A stretch of 64,000 nt of DNA from Halorubrum halophilum (GTDB lineage Archaea; Halobacteriota; Halobacteria; Halobacteriales; Haloferacaceae). Each line of letters begins with the position of its first letter. Position 1 is the stretch's first letter. The position numbers were made by a program, and so were the translations under genes. Location of the stretch: positions 34,411 through 98,410 of the forward strand of contig NZ_BBJP01000012.1 in the NCBI RefSeq assembly GCF_000739595.1, given 5' to 3'. Below, in pieces: positions 51,271 to 59,552 of the stretch. The notes under the pieces were generated by a model. The model made no database searches and was not told the origin of the DNA. It saw only the letters and a program-made list of their open reading frames with translations.

Positions 51271-51846
51271 TCAGTCGTCGTCCGCGAGTGCTGCGGCGTC
51301 GCCCGGCGAGTCCCGCACGCCGAGTTCCTCTAACGCGCGCAACACCACGATCGCCTCGACCACGTCGCGCTCCTCGGTGTAGGGGTCGTCGACCGCGTCG
51401 AGCGTCGCCTCTGCCTCCGAAACGAGCCGCGACTCCAGTTCCGTCTGATCGGTTTCCGCCTTGGTCGCCGACAGCAGCGCCTCGTGGTCCTCGCGGAGGT
51501 CGAGCGAGACGTGCGCCGCGTTACAGCGCGAGAGCGGGTGCGTGTCCATCTCGATGGCCAGATCGCTCACGAGCTCCCAGTCGTCGGCGCAGAAACGGAG
51601 CGTCACCGTGCCCACCACGTCGCGCCACGCGATCGGCTCACCGTTCGCCATGAGCCGGATCGCCCGCGGCGGCACCGCGATCCGGGTGTGGGTGTCGTCG
51701 CGGCCGCACAGGCAACAGGGGGTGTTCTTCAGTCCGGCGTACACGCCGATCGGTAAGCGCCGGAGAAGTGTGTGCGTTTCGGCGGGAGTGCGCCTTTCGA
51801 CCGCGCCGGGAGCGCCGTCGGCGAGTCGCGACCGCACAAAGCACAT
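51271..51846 (-). CDS. Haloarchaeal hypothetical protein with a CxxC knuckle
   Basis: The protein has up to 191 residues. NTPCCLCGRDDTHTRIAVPP near residue 45 is a possible one-sided zinc knuckle; a second Cys pair is not obvious (single Cys residues occur in RFCADD and SRCNAAH). The rest is helical and acidic. The start is uncertain: a downstream GTG before VYAGLKNTPCCLCG would remove the basic N-terminal part. It is convergent with acyP and divergent from a membrane-protein gene. I do not recognise the family. Confidence 0.6.
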   Translation of the reverse strand: MCFVRSRLADGAPGAVERRTPAETHTLLRRLPIGVYAGLKNTPCCLCGRDDTHTRIAVPPRAIRLMANGEPIAWRDVVGTVTLRFCADDWELVSDLAIEMDTHPLSRCNAAHVSLDLREDHEALLSATKAETDQTELESRLVSEAEATLDAVDDPYTEERDVVEAIVVLRALEELGVRDSPGDAAALADDD

Positions 51847-51872
51847 ACACCGTCGGAGAATTGGTAGCGCTT

Positions 51873-52742
51873 ATGGACCGCCCATCACCAAAACTTCTCG
51901 CAGCCCTCTGTCTGTTCGTCGTCGGAGTAGGTCTCGTTACCGCCGCCGCCGGCGACGCGACGGACCCAGGCCCGGTAACGTACGTGGTGGATCAAACTGA
52001 CAGCGAGGTCCATCGCTATGCGGACCTCTCCGGGCCGACGCAGGACGTCGTCGACGCTGGCTCCGATCGCGGTGAAGTCGCGGTCGAGGATCTCCCGTCC
52101 GAGTTCCGGTCGGGGACTTGGAACTTCGTCAGGGACGGCGGCGAACTCGCGTGCCTACTCCCGACGGACGACACCGACTCGGGAGGGGTCAGCGTCGTGT
52201 TCCGCGACTGCGAGGGGTTCGCCTTCGAGTACGAGGAGCTCCCCGAACGGGGACAGCGTTTCTTCACGCTGGCGACGGAGACCGACGACGGCAGCGTCTC
52301 GCTCACGAGACCGATGCCCGAGGGATTCGACGCCGCTGCAGGCGACACCGGAATCGACATCGAGGAGGCTCCCGAGGAGGGAGGACTGTACTACGTGTTC
52401 GCGAACGAGCGCGTGTACGAGTTCACGGTCTACGGCCCGGGTCCGCTCGGCGGGCTCGGTGAGTTCATCTATGCCCTCTTCGTGGGTGCTCTCGGTCTCG
52501 CTCTCATCGTCGGCAGCGCGTACGGGTATCGGGTCTCGGCGGTTCACGCGCCGGCAGCCGCGGCGGTCGGTGCGAGCGTGTACCTCGTACAGCCGCTCGT
52601 GGAGGCCGCCGGGCTGCTCCGATTGTCGATACAACTTGACGGGTACAGCCCGTGGGGGGTCCCGTTCGTGATCGCTCTCGTGGTGGGTGCGGTGGCGTAC
52701 GTGCTCCCGGACCTGTACGCGTTCGCGCGACGGCACGTGTGA
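51873..52742 (+). CDS. Haloarchaeal membrane protein with a large external domain
   Basis: The protein has 289 residues. A signal-like helix (LLAALCLFVVGVGLVTAAAG) is followed by an acidic external domain (about 30-190) with two cysteines (ELACLLPTDDT and FRDCEGFAFEY) that could form a disulphide, then three or four helices: LIVGSAYGYRVSAV, AAAAVGASVYLVQPLVEAAG and VPFVIALVVGAVAYVLP. Family unknown. The structured repeat copy 3 follows within about 60 bases. Confidence 0.7.
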   Translation: MDRPSPKLLAALCLFVVGVGLVTAAAGDATDPGPVTYVVDQTDSEVHRYADLSGPTQDVVDAGSDRGEVAVEDLPSEFRSGTWNFVRDGGELACLLPTDDTDSGGVSVVFRDCEGFAFEYEELPERGQRFFTLATETDDGSVSLTRPMPEGFDAAAGDTGIDIEEAPEEGGLYYVFANERVYEFTVYGPGPLGGLGEFIYALFVGALGLALIVGSAYGYRVSAVHAPAAAAVGASVYLVQPLVEAAGLLRLSIQLDGYSPWGVPFVIALVVGAVAYVLPDLYAFARRHV

Positions 52743-52797
52743 AAGCGGCGCGGCGGCCACGCGACGCGGCGACACGATATATAAACCGTTCCGATCG

Positions 52798-52948
52798 CCT
52801 GCGCCGCTTATTTATAAATGAGGCGGTGGCGCGTGCCTGCGAGCGGCCGCCGAAGGCGGTCGCGAGTCAGCACGCGCGAGGGACGCCGCGAACGCCCGTA
52901 GGGCGTGAGCGGCGAGGTTGGGGAGGAGTGAGGTGCCGTGCGGTTGAT
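52798..52948 (+). repeat. Dispersed structured repeat, copy 3 (short form)
   Basis: This 150-base element keeps the head of the family: TTTATAAATGA (52811-52821), GGCGGTGGCGCG, then two hairpins and the tail GAGGTTGGGGAGGAGTGAGG. Hairpin 1 joins GCGTGC (52831-52836) to GCACGC (52870-52875) with an inner CCGCC-GAA-GGCGG stem. Hairpin 2 is GCCGC-GA-ACGCCC-GTA-GGGCGT-GA-GCGGC (52885-52913), where the two GA pairs can form a tandem sheared G-A step. The arm sequences differ from copies 1 and 2 but the shape is kept. It lies 55 bases after a gene, same orientation. Confidence 0.75.
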
Positions 52949-53024
52949 GTGTGAAGGGATTCGGCGGGCACAAAACGTATTTCGAGGGCGTTCGATTCGA
53001 CACACGCCCAACCGTTCCATCATC

Positions 53025-53246
53025 ATGGCTCCGATTCCCTCTCCGGTCTCCGACCGGTTCCGCTCCGTCGAGATCCTCGTCGGCGTCTACTTGGTGGCCG
53101 TCTTCGGTCTCACGGCCGTCCTCGTGGGCGTGTGGCTCCCGATCGAGTGGACCGTGCCGACGCTGGCGGTCGTCGCTGCGGTGCTTCTCGTTCCCTTCTG
53201 GCCGGCGATCAGACGGGCGGCTCCGGGATCGACGCGGCCGAACTGA
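53025..53246 (+). CDS. Small two-helix membrane protein
   Basis: The protein has 73 residues: FRSVEILVGVYLVAVFGLTA, then EWTVPTLAVVAAVLLVPFWP and a basic tail. Two transmembrane segments are clear. The ATG at MAPIPSPVSDRF was preferred to an upstream one in the repeat flank. It is convergent with the HxlR regulator. No family recognised. Confidence 0.65.
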   Translation: MAPIPSPVSDRFRSVEILVGVYLVAVFGLTAVLVGVWLPIEWTVPTLAVVAAVLLVPFWPAIRRAAPGSTRPN

Positions 53247-53249
53247 CAG

Positions 53250-53675
53250 TCAGTTACTGCACTCGGCGAGCCACTCGTGGGCCCAGTCGTCGATCTCCTC
53301 GAACACGGGCGCCAGCGACTCCCCCTTCGGCGTGAGGCTGTAGTAGGTCGCCACGGGCGAGTCCTCCTCCAGCCGGCGGTCGACGAATCCGGTCTCCTGC
53401 AGGTCGTCGAGCACGCGCGAGAGCGTCCGGGCGTTCGCGTCTGTCTCGCGTTTCAGCTCGTTGAACCGGGACTCGCCGTTCAACAGCTCGTGGAGGACGA
53501 CGAGTCGCCAACGCGAGCCGATCTGTTCGAGCGAGTCGACGACGGGACACGGCGTGTCCGGTGCCGAAGACGCGTCCGGGGGGGAAGATGCATCCGAGGC
53601 GGTAGACGTGTCCGTGTCGACCTCTGCGTCGGTCGTTTCCGCCGGATCGGAGCCGGCGAGTTCCTGCGATGACAT
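53250..53675 (-). CDS. HxlR-family transcriptional regulator
   Basis: The protein has 141 residues. A disordered Ser/Asp-rich N terminus (1-40) leads to an HxlR winged helix: CPVVDSLEQIGSRWRLVVLH, then RFNELKRETDANARTLSRVL and TYYSLTPKGESLAPVFEEID. HxlR regulators sense aldehydes, quinones or other electrophiles, often through a Cys just before the helix; one Cys lies in TPCPVVD. It is divergent from a DoxX protein and a VOC protein, its likely targets. Confidence 0.9.
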   Translation of the reverse strand: MSSQELAGSDPAETTDAEVDTDTSTASDASSPPDASSAPDTPCPVVDSLEQIGSRWRLVVLHELLNGESRFNELKRETDANARTLSRVLDDLQETGFVDRRLEEDSPVATYYSLTPKGESLAPVFEEIDDWAHEWLAECSN

Positions 53676-53710
53676 CGGGGTTACCTACTAACGCTATTGT
53701 CCGGGAAGCG

Positions 53711-53741
53711 ATAAATAGGTTACGTCCGTATACGTAGTTAC
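53711..53741 (+). promoter_or_regulatory. Promoter and dyad between the HxlR and DoxX genes
   Basis: ATAAATA (53711-53717) is a TATA-like box about 27 bases before the DoxX start, which predicts a leaderless transcript. Between it and the start lies the dyad TACGT-CCGTAT-ACGTA (53721-53736), a place where a bound repressor would block polymerase. HxlR is the natural candidate. Only 66 bases separate the divergent genes. Confidence 0.5.
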
Positions 53742-54194
53742 ATGATGTTAGCAGAAATCACGACGCTACCACTGCAGTTCGACGCTCCCCTCGCGGGCGA
53801 ACTCTTCCTGATCGGTCGGATCCTGTTCGGCGCCACGCTCGCGTTCATGGGCCTGAACCACTTCATGGACCTCGACACCATGACCGGATACGCCGGGTTC
53901 AAGGGCCTCCCGGCGCCGCGCTTCTCGGTGGTCGCCTCCGGGCTCGTCCTCGTGCTCGGCGGGCTCGGCGTCGCGGCCGGCGCGTTCCCCGTCCTCGCGG
54001 CCGGCGCGCTCGCGGCGTTCCTGCTCGTCTCCGCCGTGACGATGCACGACTTCTGGTCGGTCGACGACCCGGAGGAGAAGCAGAGCGAGATGACGAGCTT
54101 CCTCAAGAACGTCTACGGCGCCGGCGCCGCGCTCGCGCTGCTGGCGGTCGGCGGCACCGCGTGGCCGTACGCGGTCGGCCTCGGGCTGTTCTGA
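53742..54194 (+). CDS. DoxX-family membrane protein
   Basis: The 150-residue protein has four helices. It contains the typical GRILFGATLAFMGLNHFMDL, AGFKGLPAPRFSVVASGLVL and MHDFWSVDDPEEKQSEMTSF blocks. DoxX proteins are quinone- or thiol-linked redox membrane proteins. The gene shares a short divergent promoter with the HxlR gene and is followed by a VOC gene, together a likely electrophile-response unit. Two ATG codons are adjacent; either may start. Confidence 0.9.
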   Translation: MMLAEITTLPLQFDAPLAGELFLIGRILFGATLAFMGLNHFMDLDTMTGYAGFKGLPAPRFSVVASGLVLVLGGLGVAAGAFPVLAAGALAAFLLVSAVTMHDFWSVDDPEEKQSEMTSFLKNVYGAGAALALLAVGGTAWPYAVGLGLF

Positions 54195-54275
54195 GCCGTC
54201 GAACTGACGGATACTGACTCGCCTTCTCGACCACCCCTACCACTAACTGTCCCCCCGACAACCGATCACACAGAC

Positions 54276-54758
54276 ATGACTGACGCTCCACCGACGACCG
54301 GACTGCACCACGTGACGAACATCTGCACCGACATGGACGAGACCGTCGCGTTCTACGAGGACGCCCTCGGCTGGCACACGGTCAAGCGGACGCAGAACTA
54401 CGACGACCCGGGGACGCCCCACTACTACTTCTCGTCGACGCCGACGGGCGAGCCGGGGACCAACGTCACCTACTTCGAGTACCCGAACTCGCAGGGGGCC
54501 CCCGGGCCGGGCGCGAGCCACCACTTCGCGTTCGGCGTCGAGGACGAGGAGACGCTCCGCGAGTGGCAGGAACACCTCCGCGAGCAGGGGGTGCGCGTCT
54601 CCGAGGTGAAGGACCGGACTTACTTCAAGAGCATCTACTTCAGCGACCCCGACGGGCTCGTCTTCGAGCTGGCGACCGAGGGACCGGGGTTCACCCGCGA
54701 CGAGGAGGAGCCCGGCAGCGAGGAGATCGACCCGTTCGCGGAAGGGTACGAGAACTGA
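54276..54758 (+). CDS. VOC-family (glyoxalase/ring-cleaving dioxygenase-like) protein
   Basis: The 160-residue protein has two beta-alpha-beta-beta-beta VOC modules: GLHHVTNICTDMDETVAFYE, then NVTYFEYPNSQ and SHHFAFGVEDEETLREWQEH, ending YFSDPDGLVFELATEG. Likely metal ligands are a His in the first block, a His in SHHFAF and the Glu in VFELATEG. The MhqO/MhqA-like subgroup detoxifies quinones. It follows DoxX by about 80 bases in the same direction. Confidence 0.88.
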   Translation: MTDAPPTTGLHHVTNICTDMDETVAFYEDALGWHTVKRTQNYDDPGTPHYYFSSTPTGEPGTNVTYFEYPNSQGAPGPGASHHFAFGVEDEETLREWQEHLREQGVRVSEVKDRTYFKSIYFSDPDGLVFELATEGPGFTRDEEEPGSEEIDPFAEGYEN

Positions 54759-54785
54759 TCGGTCGCGGAAAGCGAACCGGGACCG

Positions 54786-55352
54786 TCAGTCGTCGTCGAC
54801 GGTGTCGACCTCGATCGCGCGCTCGGTCGATTTCTCTCCCGACCGCTCCTCGACCAGCGCCGCGAACCGGTCCAGCGCGCGGCGGCAGACGGGCACGTAC
54901 CAAGCCGCGACAAGCGGCACCTCGACGACGACGCGGCTGCGGTCCGACTCCCCGGCGTAGCTGTCGACGCGGTGCCCGGTCGCCGGGATCCCGGAGACCC
55001 GCCAGTCCCAGCGTCGATCGTTGCACGCGGTCACGCGGAACGGGAGCCACGCGCCGGCGACGCGGACCTGTCCCCTCGTCCCGCGGGTCACGTAGCGGTC
55101 GTCGCTCTCGACGGCTTCGATCGCCGGCCCCCAGTCGGGCCACCTGCGGGTGTCGCGGAGGTACTCGGCGGCGACCGCCGGCGCGACCGCGACATCGCGG
55201 CCCACGGCGAGCGTCGCTCCCTCGCGGACGACCGTCGACACCGACTCGTCGGGACAGTTCCCCAGATCGAAACGCTCGTCCGATTCGCCGCCGAGGTGGG
55301 ACCGGTAATTCACGATCCGTTCCACGGTCTCGTCGTAGATAAGCCGACACAT
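54786..55352 (-). CDS. SRPBCC-fold protein
   Basis: The protein has 188 residues. An N-terminal segment precedes a SRPBCC (START-like) domain: DVAVAPAVAAEYLRDTRRWP, then DWRVSGIPATGHRVDSYAG and SRVVVEVPLVAAWYVPVCRR, then the C-terminal helix ALDRFAALVEE. Such folds bind hydrophobic ligands. The gene is convergent with the VOC gene. The ATG sits just behind an AT-rich TTTAAGGAATTAAT, so the transcript may be leaderless. Confidence 0.8.
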   Translation of the reverse strand: MCRLIYDETVERIVNYRSHLGGESDERFDLGNCPDESVSTVVREGATLAVGRDVAVAPAVAAEYLRDTRRWPDWGPAIEAVESDDRYVTRGTRGQVRVAGAWLPFRVTACNDRRWDWRVSGIPATGHRVDSYAGESDRSRVVVEVPLVAAWYVPVCRRALDRFAALVEERSGEKSTERAIEVDTVDDD

Positions 55353-55434
55353 ATTAATTCCTTAAATGGTATCAGGTCTCATTATCTCTTTCCACGAAGG
55401 GTTAATACGGAGATCCTCGCTAGCCTGCGTTAAG

Positions 55435-55554
55435 ATGGCAGACGACCGCGACACCATGAAAGACGTCTCGCACACGGCACCGAACGACACATCGGCGAAG
55501 GGGGTCTGGGAACGAGGACGGGTCCCCGTCGAGGAAGAAGAGGAAGAGGAGTAG
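55435..55554 (+). CDS. Very small acidic haloarchaeal protein
   Basis: The protein has 39 residues: MADDRDTMKDVSHTAPNDTS, a short WERGRVPV and a run of seven Glu. Charged and disordered, with one aromatic residue. It reminds me of short conserved haloarchaeal proteins, but I cannot name a family. It stands alone with AT-rich DNA in front. Confidence 0.5.
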   Translation: MADDRDTMKDVSHTAPNDTSAKGVWERGRVPVEEEEEEE

Positions 55555-55690
55555 CGCGTTCCCGCGATTCCGGACTCCTAGACCCCGTGATTGACACCGC
55601 TTCGCGCATCGACGTGAGAGCGGAGCGTCTCCGCTTCGATCGCCGGCGTTCGGCCGACACTCTCTTTGACGTTGTTTTTAAATAGATCGT

Positions 55691-56206
55691 ATGGTCGGAG
55701 TCACACTCGGGTTGGCCGGGATCGCGACGGTAACGGTGCTTTTGGCGCTCAGCGCGTTCTTCTCAAGTTCGGAGACCGCGATCTTCTCGCTGCCGGCGGA
55801 GTGGTTCGAGCAGCAGGCCGCCACGGACGATCCCCGAGCGCGCGTTCTGAAGGAGCTCTACGACGACCCTCACCGGCTACTGGTGACGTTGCTCGTCGGG
55901 AACAACGTCGTCAACATCGCGATCTCCAGTATCGTGACCATGCTGGTTGCCAGTTACCTCCCCGCGGGCAGCGCGATCGCGGTGACGACCGTCTGTACGA
56001 GCTTTCTCGTCCTCGTGTTCGGCGAGATCGTCCCCAAGGCCTTCGGCCTCGGGAATGCCGAGCGGTGGTCGCTGCGGATCGCGTCTCCGATCCGACTGGT
56101 CGAACGCCTCCTCTCGCCTCTGATCACGCTGTTCGACGGGATCACCCGTCGGATGAACGCGTACATCAGCGGCGACGCGAACATCGAGAAACCGTACACG
56201 GAGTGA
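55691..56206 (+). CDS. DUF21-only (CNNM/CorC N-terminal) membrane protein
   Basis: The 171-residue protein has three to four helices of the CNNM/DUF21 domain: ALSAFFSSSETAIFSLPAEW, LLVGNNVVNIAISSIVTMLV and VLVFGEIVPKAFGLGNAERW, including the Ser-Glu and GEI-x-PK motifs of this Mg2+-transport fold. The usual CBS pair and CorC_HlyC domain are absent, so it is less than half the family length. The reading frame ends naturally with KPYTE. It could be a stand-alone subunit or a remnant. Confidence 0.82.
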   Translation: MVGVTLGLAGIATVTVLLALSAFFSSSETAIFSLPAEWFEQQAATDDPRARVLKELYDDPHRLLVTLLVGNNVVNIAISSIVTMLVASYLPAGSAIAVTTVCTSFLVLVFGEIVPKAFGLGNAERWSLRIASPIRLVERLLSPLITLFDGITRRMNAYISGDANIEKPYTE

Positions 56207-56236
56207 GTCGCCTGTATTCCGGATTCTTCTCCGATT

Positions 56237-57217
56237 TCACCGGTCCAGATCCTCGGCGCCCCGGCCCTCTCCGTCATCGGCCACCGGCTCGGTCGTCGCA
56301 ATCCCGAGCTCTTCCTCCTCGGTGGGCGCCCGCCCGAGCATCGCCCGCAGCGACGACCACGCCTGCCCCCTGTCCCCGCCCTTCGAGAGCGGGATCCCCG
56401 CGAACGACGCCGCCGGGTGCGTCGTCTCAGGACCGAGGTGGTCCATGTGGGCCGAGACCCACGTGAACGCGGCCGAGAAGGCCGTGAGAACGGCGAAAGA
56501 GGTCCACGATTCCACGGGCGTGAGTCCCGCCGCCCCCACGACGACGCCGGCGATCACGTAGACGAAGGCGACGAAGATCAACAGCACCGTCACCGTCGCC
56601 AGCAGGTCGTTGACCGCGGTGACGCGGGCGTTGTAGTCGATCCACTCGGCGTAACTCCGGAGGAGCCGCTCGTCGAACTCGGGGTCGCCGTCGCCTGAAC
56701 CCCGTGATCCCACCTTCTCCCGCTCCCTCTCTCCTTTCCCCTCCCCGCGTTCGGCGGCGATCACGGCGTCGACAGCCGTGAGATCCAGCCCGCCGCGGAG
56801 GTCCGAGGCGGTGTAGGTGACCGCGGCCAGCCCGGTCGACGCGAGCAGGAGGAGCCCGCCGACCACGGTGAAGGGGTTCAGGAAGACGGCGAGATCCACC
56901 GTCGTCTGGACGACGATCGAGCCGCCGGTGACGACGATCCCGATGAGCAGCAGGTTCGCCTTCAGAATCTCGATCGCCTTGTTGTCGATCTCACGGAGCC
57001 GCTCGACCTGATAGTCGAACGTGGTACGCAGCTCCTCGCGGGTCGTCGCCGCGACCGCGGGATCGATCGCGGCGTCGCCGCCCTCGCCGACGGCTCCGTC
57101 TGGCTCCCCGGATGCCGCGTCCTCAGCCTGCTCGCCCGGGTGATCGGACGTGGCGGTGCCGCCGGCACCGTCCGGCGCGTCGTCGCGCCCCTCCGTGACC
57201 CCCCGTCGATCGCGCAT
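56237..57217 (-). CDS. Haloarchaeal four-helix membrane protein
   Basis: The protein has 326 residues. A disordered acidic N terminus (1-60) leads to a helix with FDYQVERLREIDNKAIEILK and two hydrophobic segments (LLLIGIVVTGGSIVVQTTVDLA region and FTVVGGLLLLASTGLAAVTY). A charged loop follows, then two further segments (LLATVTVLLIFVAFVYVIAG and SWTSFAVLTAFSAAFTWVSA). No family recognised; the two halves look like an internal repeat of a two-helix unit. The gene is convergent with the DUF21 gene and divergent from the AstE-like gene. Confidence 0.7.
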   Translation of the reverse strand: MRDRRGVTEGRDDAPDGAGGTATSDHPGEQAEDAASGEPDGAVGEGGDAAIDPAVAATTREELRTTFDYQVERLREIDNKAIEILKANLLLIGIVVTGGSIVVQTTVDLAVFLNPFTVVGGLLLLASTGLAAVTYTASDLRGGLDLTAVDAVIAAERGEGKGEREREKVGSRGSGDGDPEFDERLLRSYAEWIDYNARVTAVNDLLATVTVLLIFVAFVYVIAGVVVGAAGLTPVESWTSFAVLTAFSAAFTWVSAHMDHLGPETTHPAASFAGIPLSKGGDRGQAWSSLRAMLGRAPTEEEELGIATTEPVADDGEGRGAEDLDR

Positions 57218-57326
57218 ACGGAGGGTGTTCACGCAGAGACGCCGTAAGGGTACCGGCAGGGGAGCCCGCCGTCTCCTCACCACCCCACAGCCCAACGGTT
57301 TTACCGGCTTCTCCCGACCACGGTGT

Positions 57327-58403
57327 ATGAGCGATCCGCAGTCCGAGGCGCATCCGGAGCCCGAACCGTTCCGGTACGACGCCGAGGTCGAGCCCGGCGA
57401 GAAGCGACACATCCGATACGAAATCGGCGAGACCTACCTCGGCGACCCCATCGAGATGCCGGTGACGATCATCAACGGCGAGGGGGGCGGACCGACTCTC
57501 TTCTTGAGTGCTGGGATCCACGGCGACGAGCTCAACGGGGTCAAGGTGGTCCAGGAGGTCGCGGACCGCTACTCGCCCGCCGATATCCACGGCACGCTGG
57601 TCTGTCTCCACGTCTGTAACGTCCCCGCCTACGAGGCGCAGCGGCGCGACACTCCCATCTACGATCAGGACATGAACCGGTCGTTCCCGGGGAAGGAGCG
57701 CTCGAACACCACCGAGCGGATGGCGAACCGGATCTACCGGCGGTTCGTCTCGCAGTGCGACCTCGGGCTCGACTTCCACACGTCCACCCGGAATCGGACA
57801 ACGATCTACCACGCCCGCGCCGACCTCGACGACCCCGGCGTCCGGCGGCTCGCCCGGGCGTTCGCGACGAACGTGGTGCTGTACGGGACCGGCGACCAGG
57901 GGTCGCTCCGATCGACGGCGACCGCGGACGGGATCCCGACGGTCACGGTCGAGATGGGGCGCGCCCACCGGTTCCAACCGGTTCTCATCGAGAAGGCGTT
58001 AGAGGGGGTCGAGAGCGTCCTCGCCGAGTACGAGCTCACGCCCGGCGAGGCGGTCCACTGGCCGGGGTGGTTCCAGTCGACCGCCGCCGATAGCACGAAG
58101 CGGTGGCTGCGCGCCGACACCGGCGGGCTCGTCGAGATGGAGTGGGGGCCCTACCCGCTCGTCTACGAGGGAGAGACGATCTGCACGATCACGAACCACT
58201 TCAAGACGGAGGAGCACGCGGTCGAGGCCCCCTTCGACGGGCTGATTCTCGGATCGCTGGAGAACCCCGTCGCCGCGCCGGGCCACCCCCTCTGCCACAT
58301 CGTCCGAGTCGACGGGACGACGCTCGACGAGATCGAACGCGAGATCGAGATCGGCGAGTTCGACGGGTATCGCTCGCACGGCGACTCGTGGGGCGACGAC
58401 TGA
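57327..58403 (+). CDS. Succinylglutamate desuccinylase/aspartoacylase (M14-like) family hydrolase
   Basis: The 358-residue protein has the zinc site of the AstE/AspA family: LSAGIHGDELNG (His65, Glu68) and LGLDFHTSTRNRTTIYHARA (His151). It also has DMNRSFPGK, the substrate-binding Asn-Arg motif, then TVTVEMGRAHRF with the catalytic Glu. A C-terminal beta domain (about 260-350) completes the fold. It removes acyl groups from an amino-acid-like compound; substrate unknown. Its ATG follows a GGTTTTACCGG stretch. Confidence 0.9.
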   Translation: MSDPQSEAHPEPEPFRYDAEVEPGEKRHIRYEIGETYLGDPIEMPVTIINGEGGGPTLFLSAGIHGDELNGVKVVQEVADRYSPADIHGTLVCLHVCNVPAYEAQRRDTPIYDQDMNRSFPGKERSNTTERMANRIYRRFVSQCDLGLDFHTSTRNRTTIYHARADLDDPGVRRLARAFATNVVLYGTGDQGSLRSTATADGIPTVTVEMGRAHRFQPVLIEKALEGVESVLAEYELTPGEAVHWPGWFQSTAADSTKRWLRADTGGLVEMEWGPYPLVYEGETICTITNHFKTEEHAVEAPFDGLILGSLENPVAAPGHPLCHIVRVDGTTLDEIEREIEIGEFDGYRSHGDSWGDD

Positions 58404-58535
58404 CGGGTCGGTACTCCCGCTCCTCCTCCCGCCGCTGCTCTCACACCGCCCGCCCCTCCGCCCACACCCCGCCGCGTTCTCGCGGGTGATAGCCGCGGGC
58501 GTGGCTTTAACCCGCCCGACGGCGGACCCGAGCGC

Positions 58536-59552
58536 ATGATCGAAGTGGAGGGGCTGCGGAAGACGTACGGCGACTTCGCGGCCGTCGTCGACAGCACCTT
58601 CTCCGTCGAAGCGGGCGAGGTGTTCGGTATCGTCGGCCCGAACGGCGCCGGGAAGACGACCACGCTGAAGGTGCTCGCCGGGCTCGTCGACCCGACCGAC
58701 GGCGAGGTCGAGGTCGCCGGCTTCGCCTCGGACGACCCGGAGATGCGCCGGCAGCTGGGCTTCCTCCCCGAGGAGTCGCCGCTCTACGAGGAGATGACGC
58801 CGCTGTCGTACCTGCGTTTCTTCGCTGACCTGTACGACGTGCCGCGCGAGGCCGCGAACGAGCGGATCGAGGCCGCGCTCGACCGCCTCGAACTGGACCA
58901 CCGCGAGCGCCGGCTCGGCGACATGTCGAAGGGGATGAAACGCAAGGTCGCCATCGCCCGGTCGCTCGTCAACGACCCCGACGTGCTCGTGTACGACGAG
59001 CCGGCATCCGGGCTCGACCCGGTGACGACGAACTCCGTGCTGGAGTTCACCCGCGAGCTGCGCGAGACCGGGAAAACGGTCGTTTTCTCGGCTCACAACC
59101 TCTATCACGTCGAGTCCGTCTGCGACCGCGTCGCGGTGATGAACGAGGGCCGGATCGTCGCCCGCGGGAGCGTCGAGGGGATCCGCGAGCGACACGGCGA
59201 GACGGCCTACCGGGTGTTCACCGACGTGGCGCCTGCGCTGACCGACGCGCTGGTCGAGACTTTCGCCGACATCGACGACCCCGGCGACCTCGACGCCGCG
59301 ACCGAGGAAGTCGGCGACCGGTTCCGCACGACCGTGCCGACGATGGACGCGGTCGAAGCGGTCCGCGAGGCCGCCGCGGCGGCCGGCGGCGAGGTCGTGG
59401 ACATCCGCACGCGAGAGCCGAGCTTAGAGGACGTGTTCCTCGACATCGTCGGGCGGCCGATGCCGGGGCGGTACACCGGAGGCGGTGGGGGCACGGAACC
59501 GACTGTGGAGACAGACGCGGATCGGTCGACGGAAGCGGAGGGGGTCGAGTGA
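58536..59552 (+). CDS. ABC-2 type exporter ATPase
   Basis: The 338-residue protein has one ABC domain: Walker A GPNGAGKTT (34-42), a signature MSKGMKRKVAIARSL (degenerate SGG replaced by SKG), Walker B VLVYDEPASGLDP and H-loop FSAHNLYHVESVC. A C-terminal region (about 225-310) resembles the NatA-type extension. It powers the two membrane proteins encoded after it. The next gene overlaps its end by 4 bases, so the three form one operon. Confidence 0.92.
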   Translation: MIEVEGLRKTYGDFAAVVDSTFSVEAGEVFGIVGPNGAGKTTTLKVLAGLVDPTDGEVEVAGFASDDPEMRRQLGFLPEESPLYEEMTPLSYLRFFADLYDVPREAANERIEAALDRLELDHRERRLGDMSKGMKRKVAIARSLVNDPDVLVYDEPASGLDPVTTNSVLEFTRELRETGKTVVFSAHNLYHVESVCDRVAVMNEGRIVARGSVEGIRERHGETAYRVFTDVAPALTDALVETFADIDDPGDLDAATEEVGDRFRTTVPTMDAVEAVREAAAAAGGEVVDIRTREPSLEDVFLDIVGRPMPGRYTGGGGGTEPTVETDADRSTEAEGVE

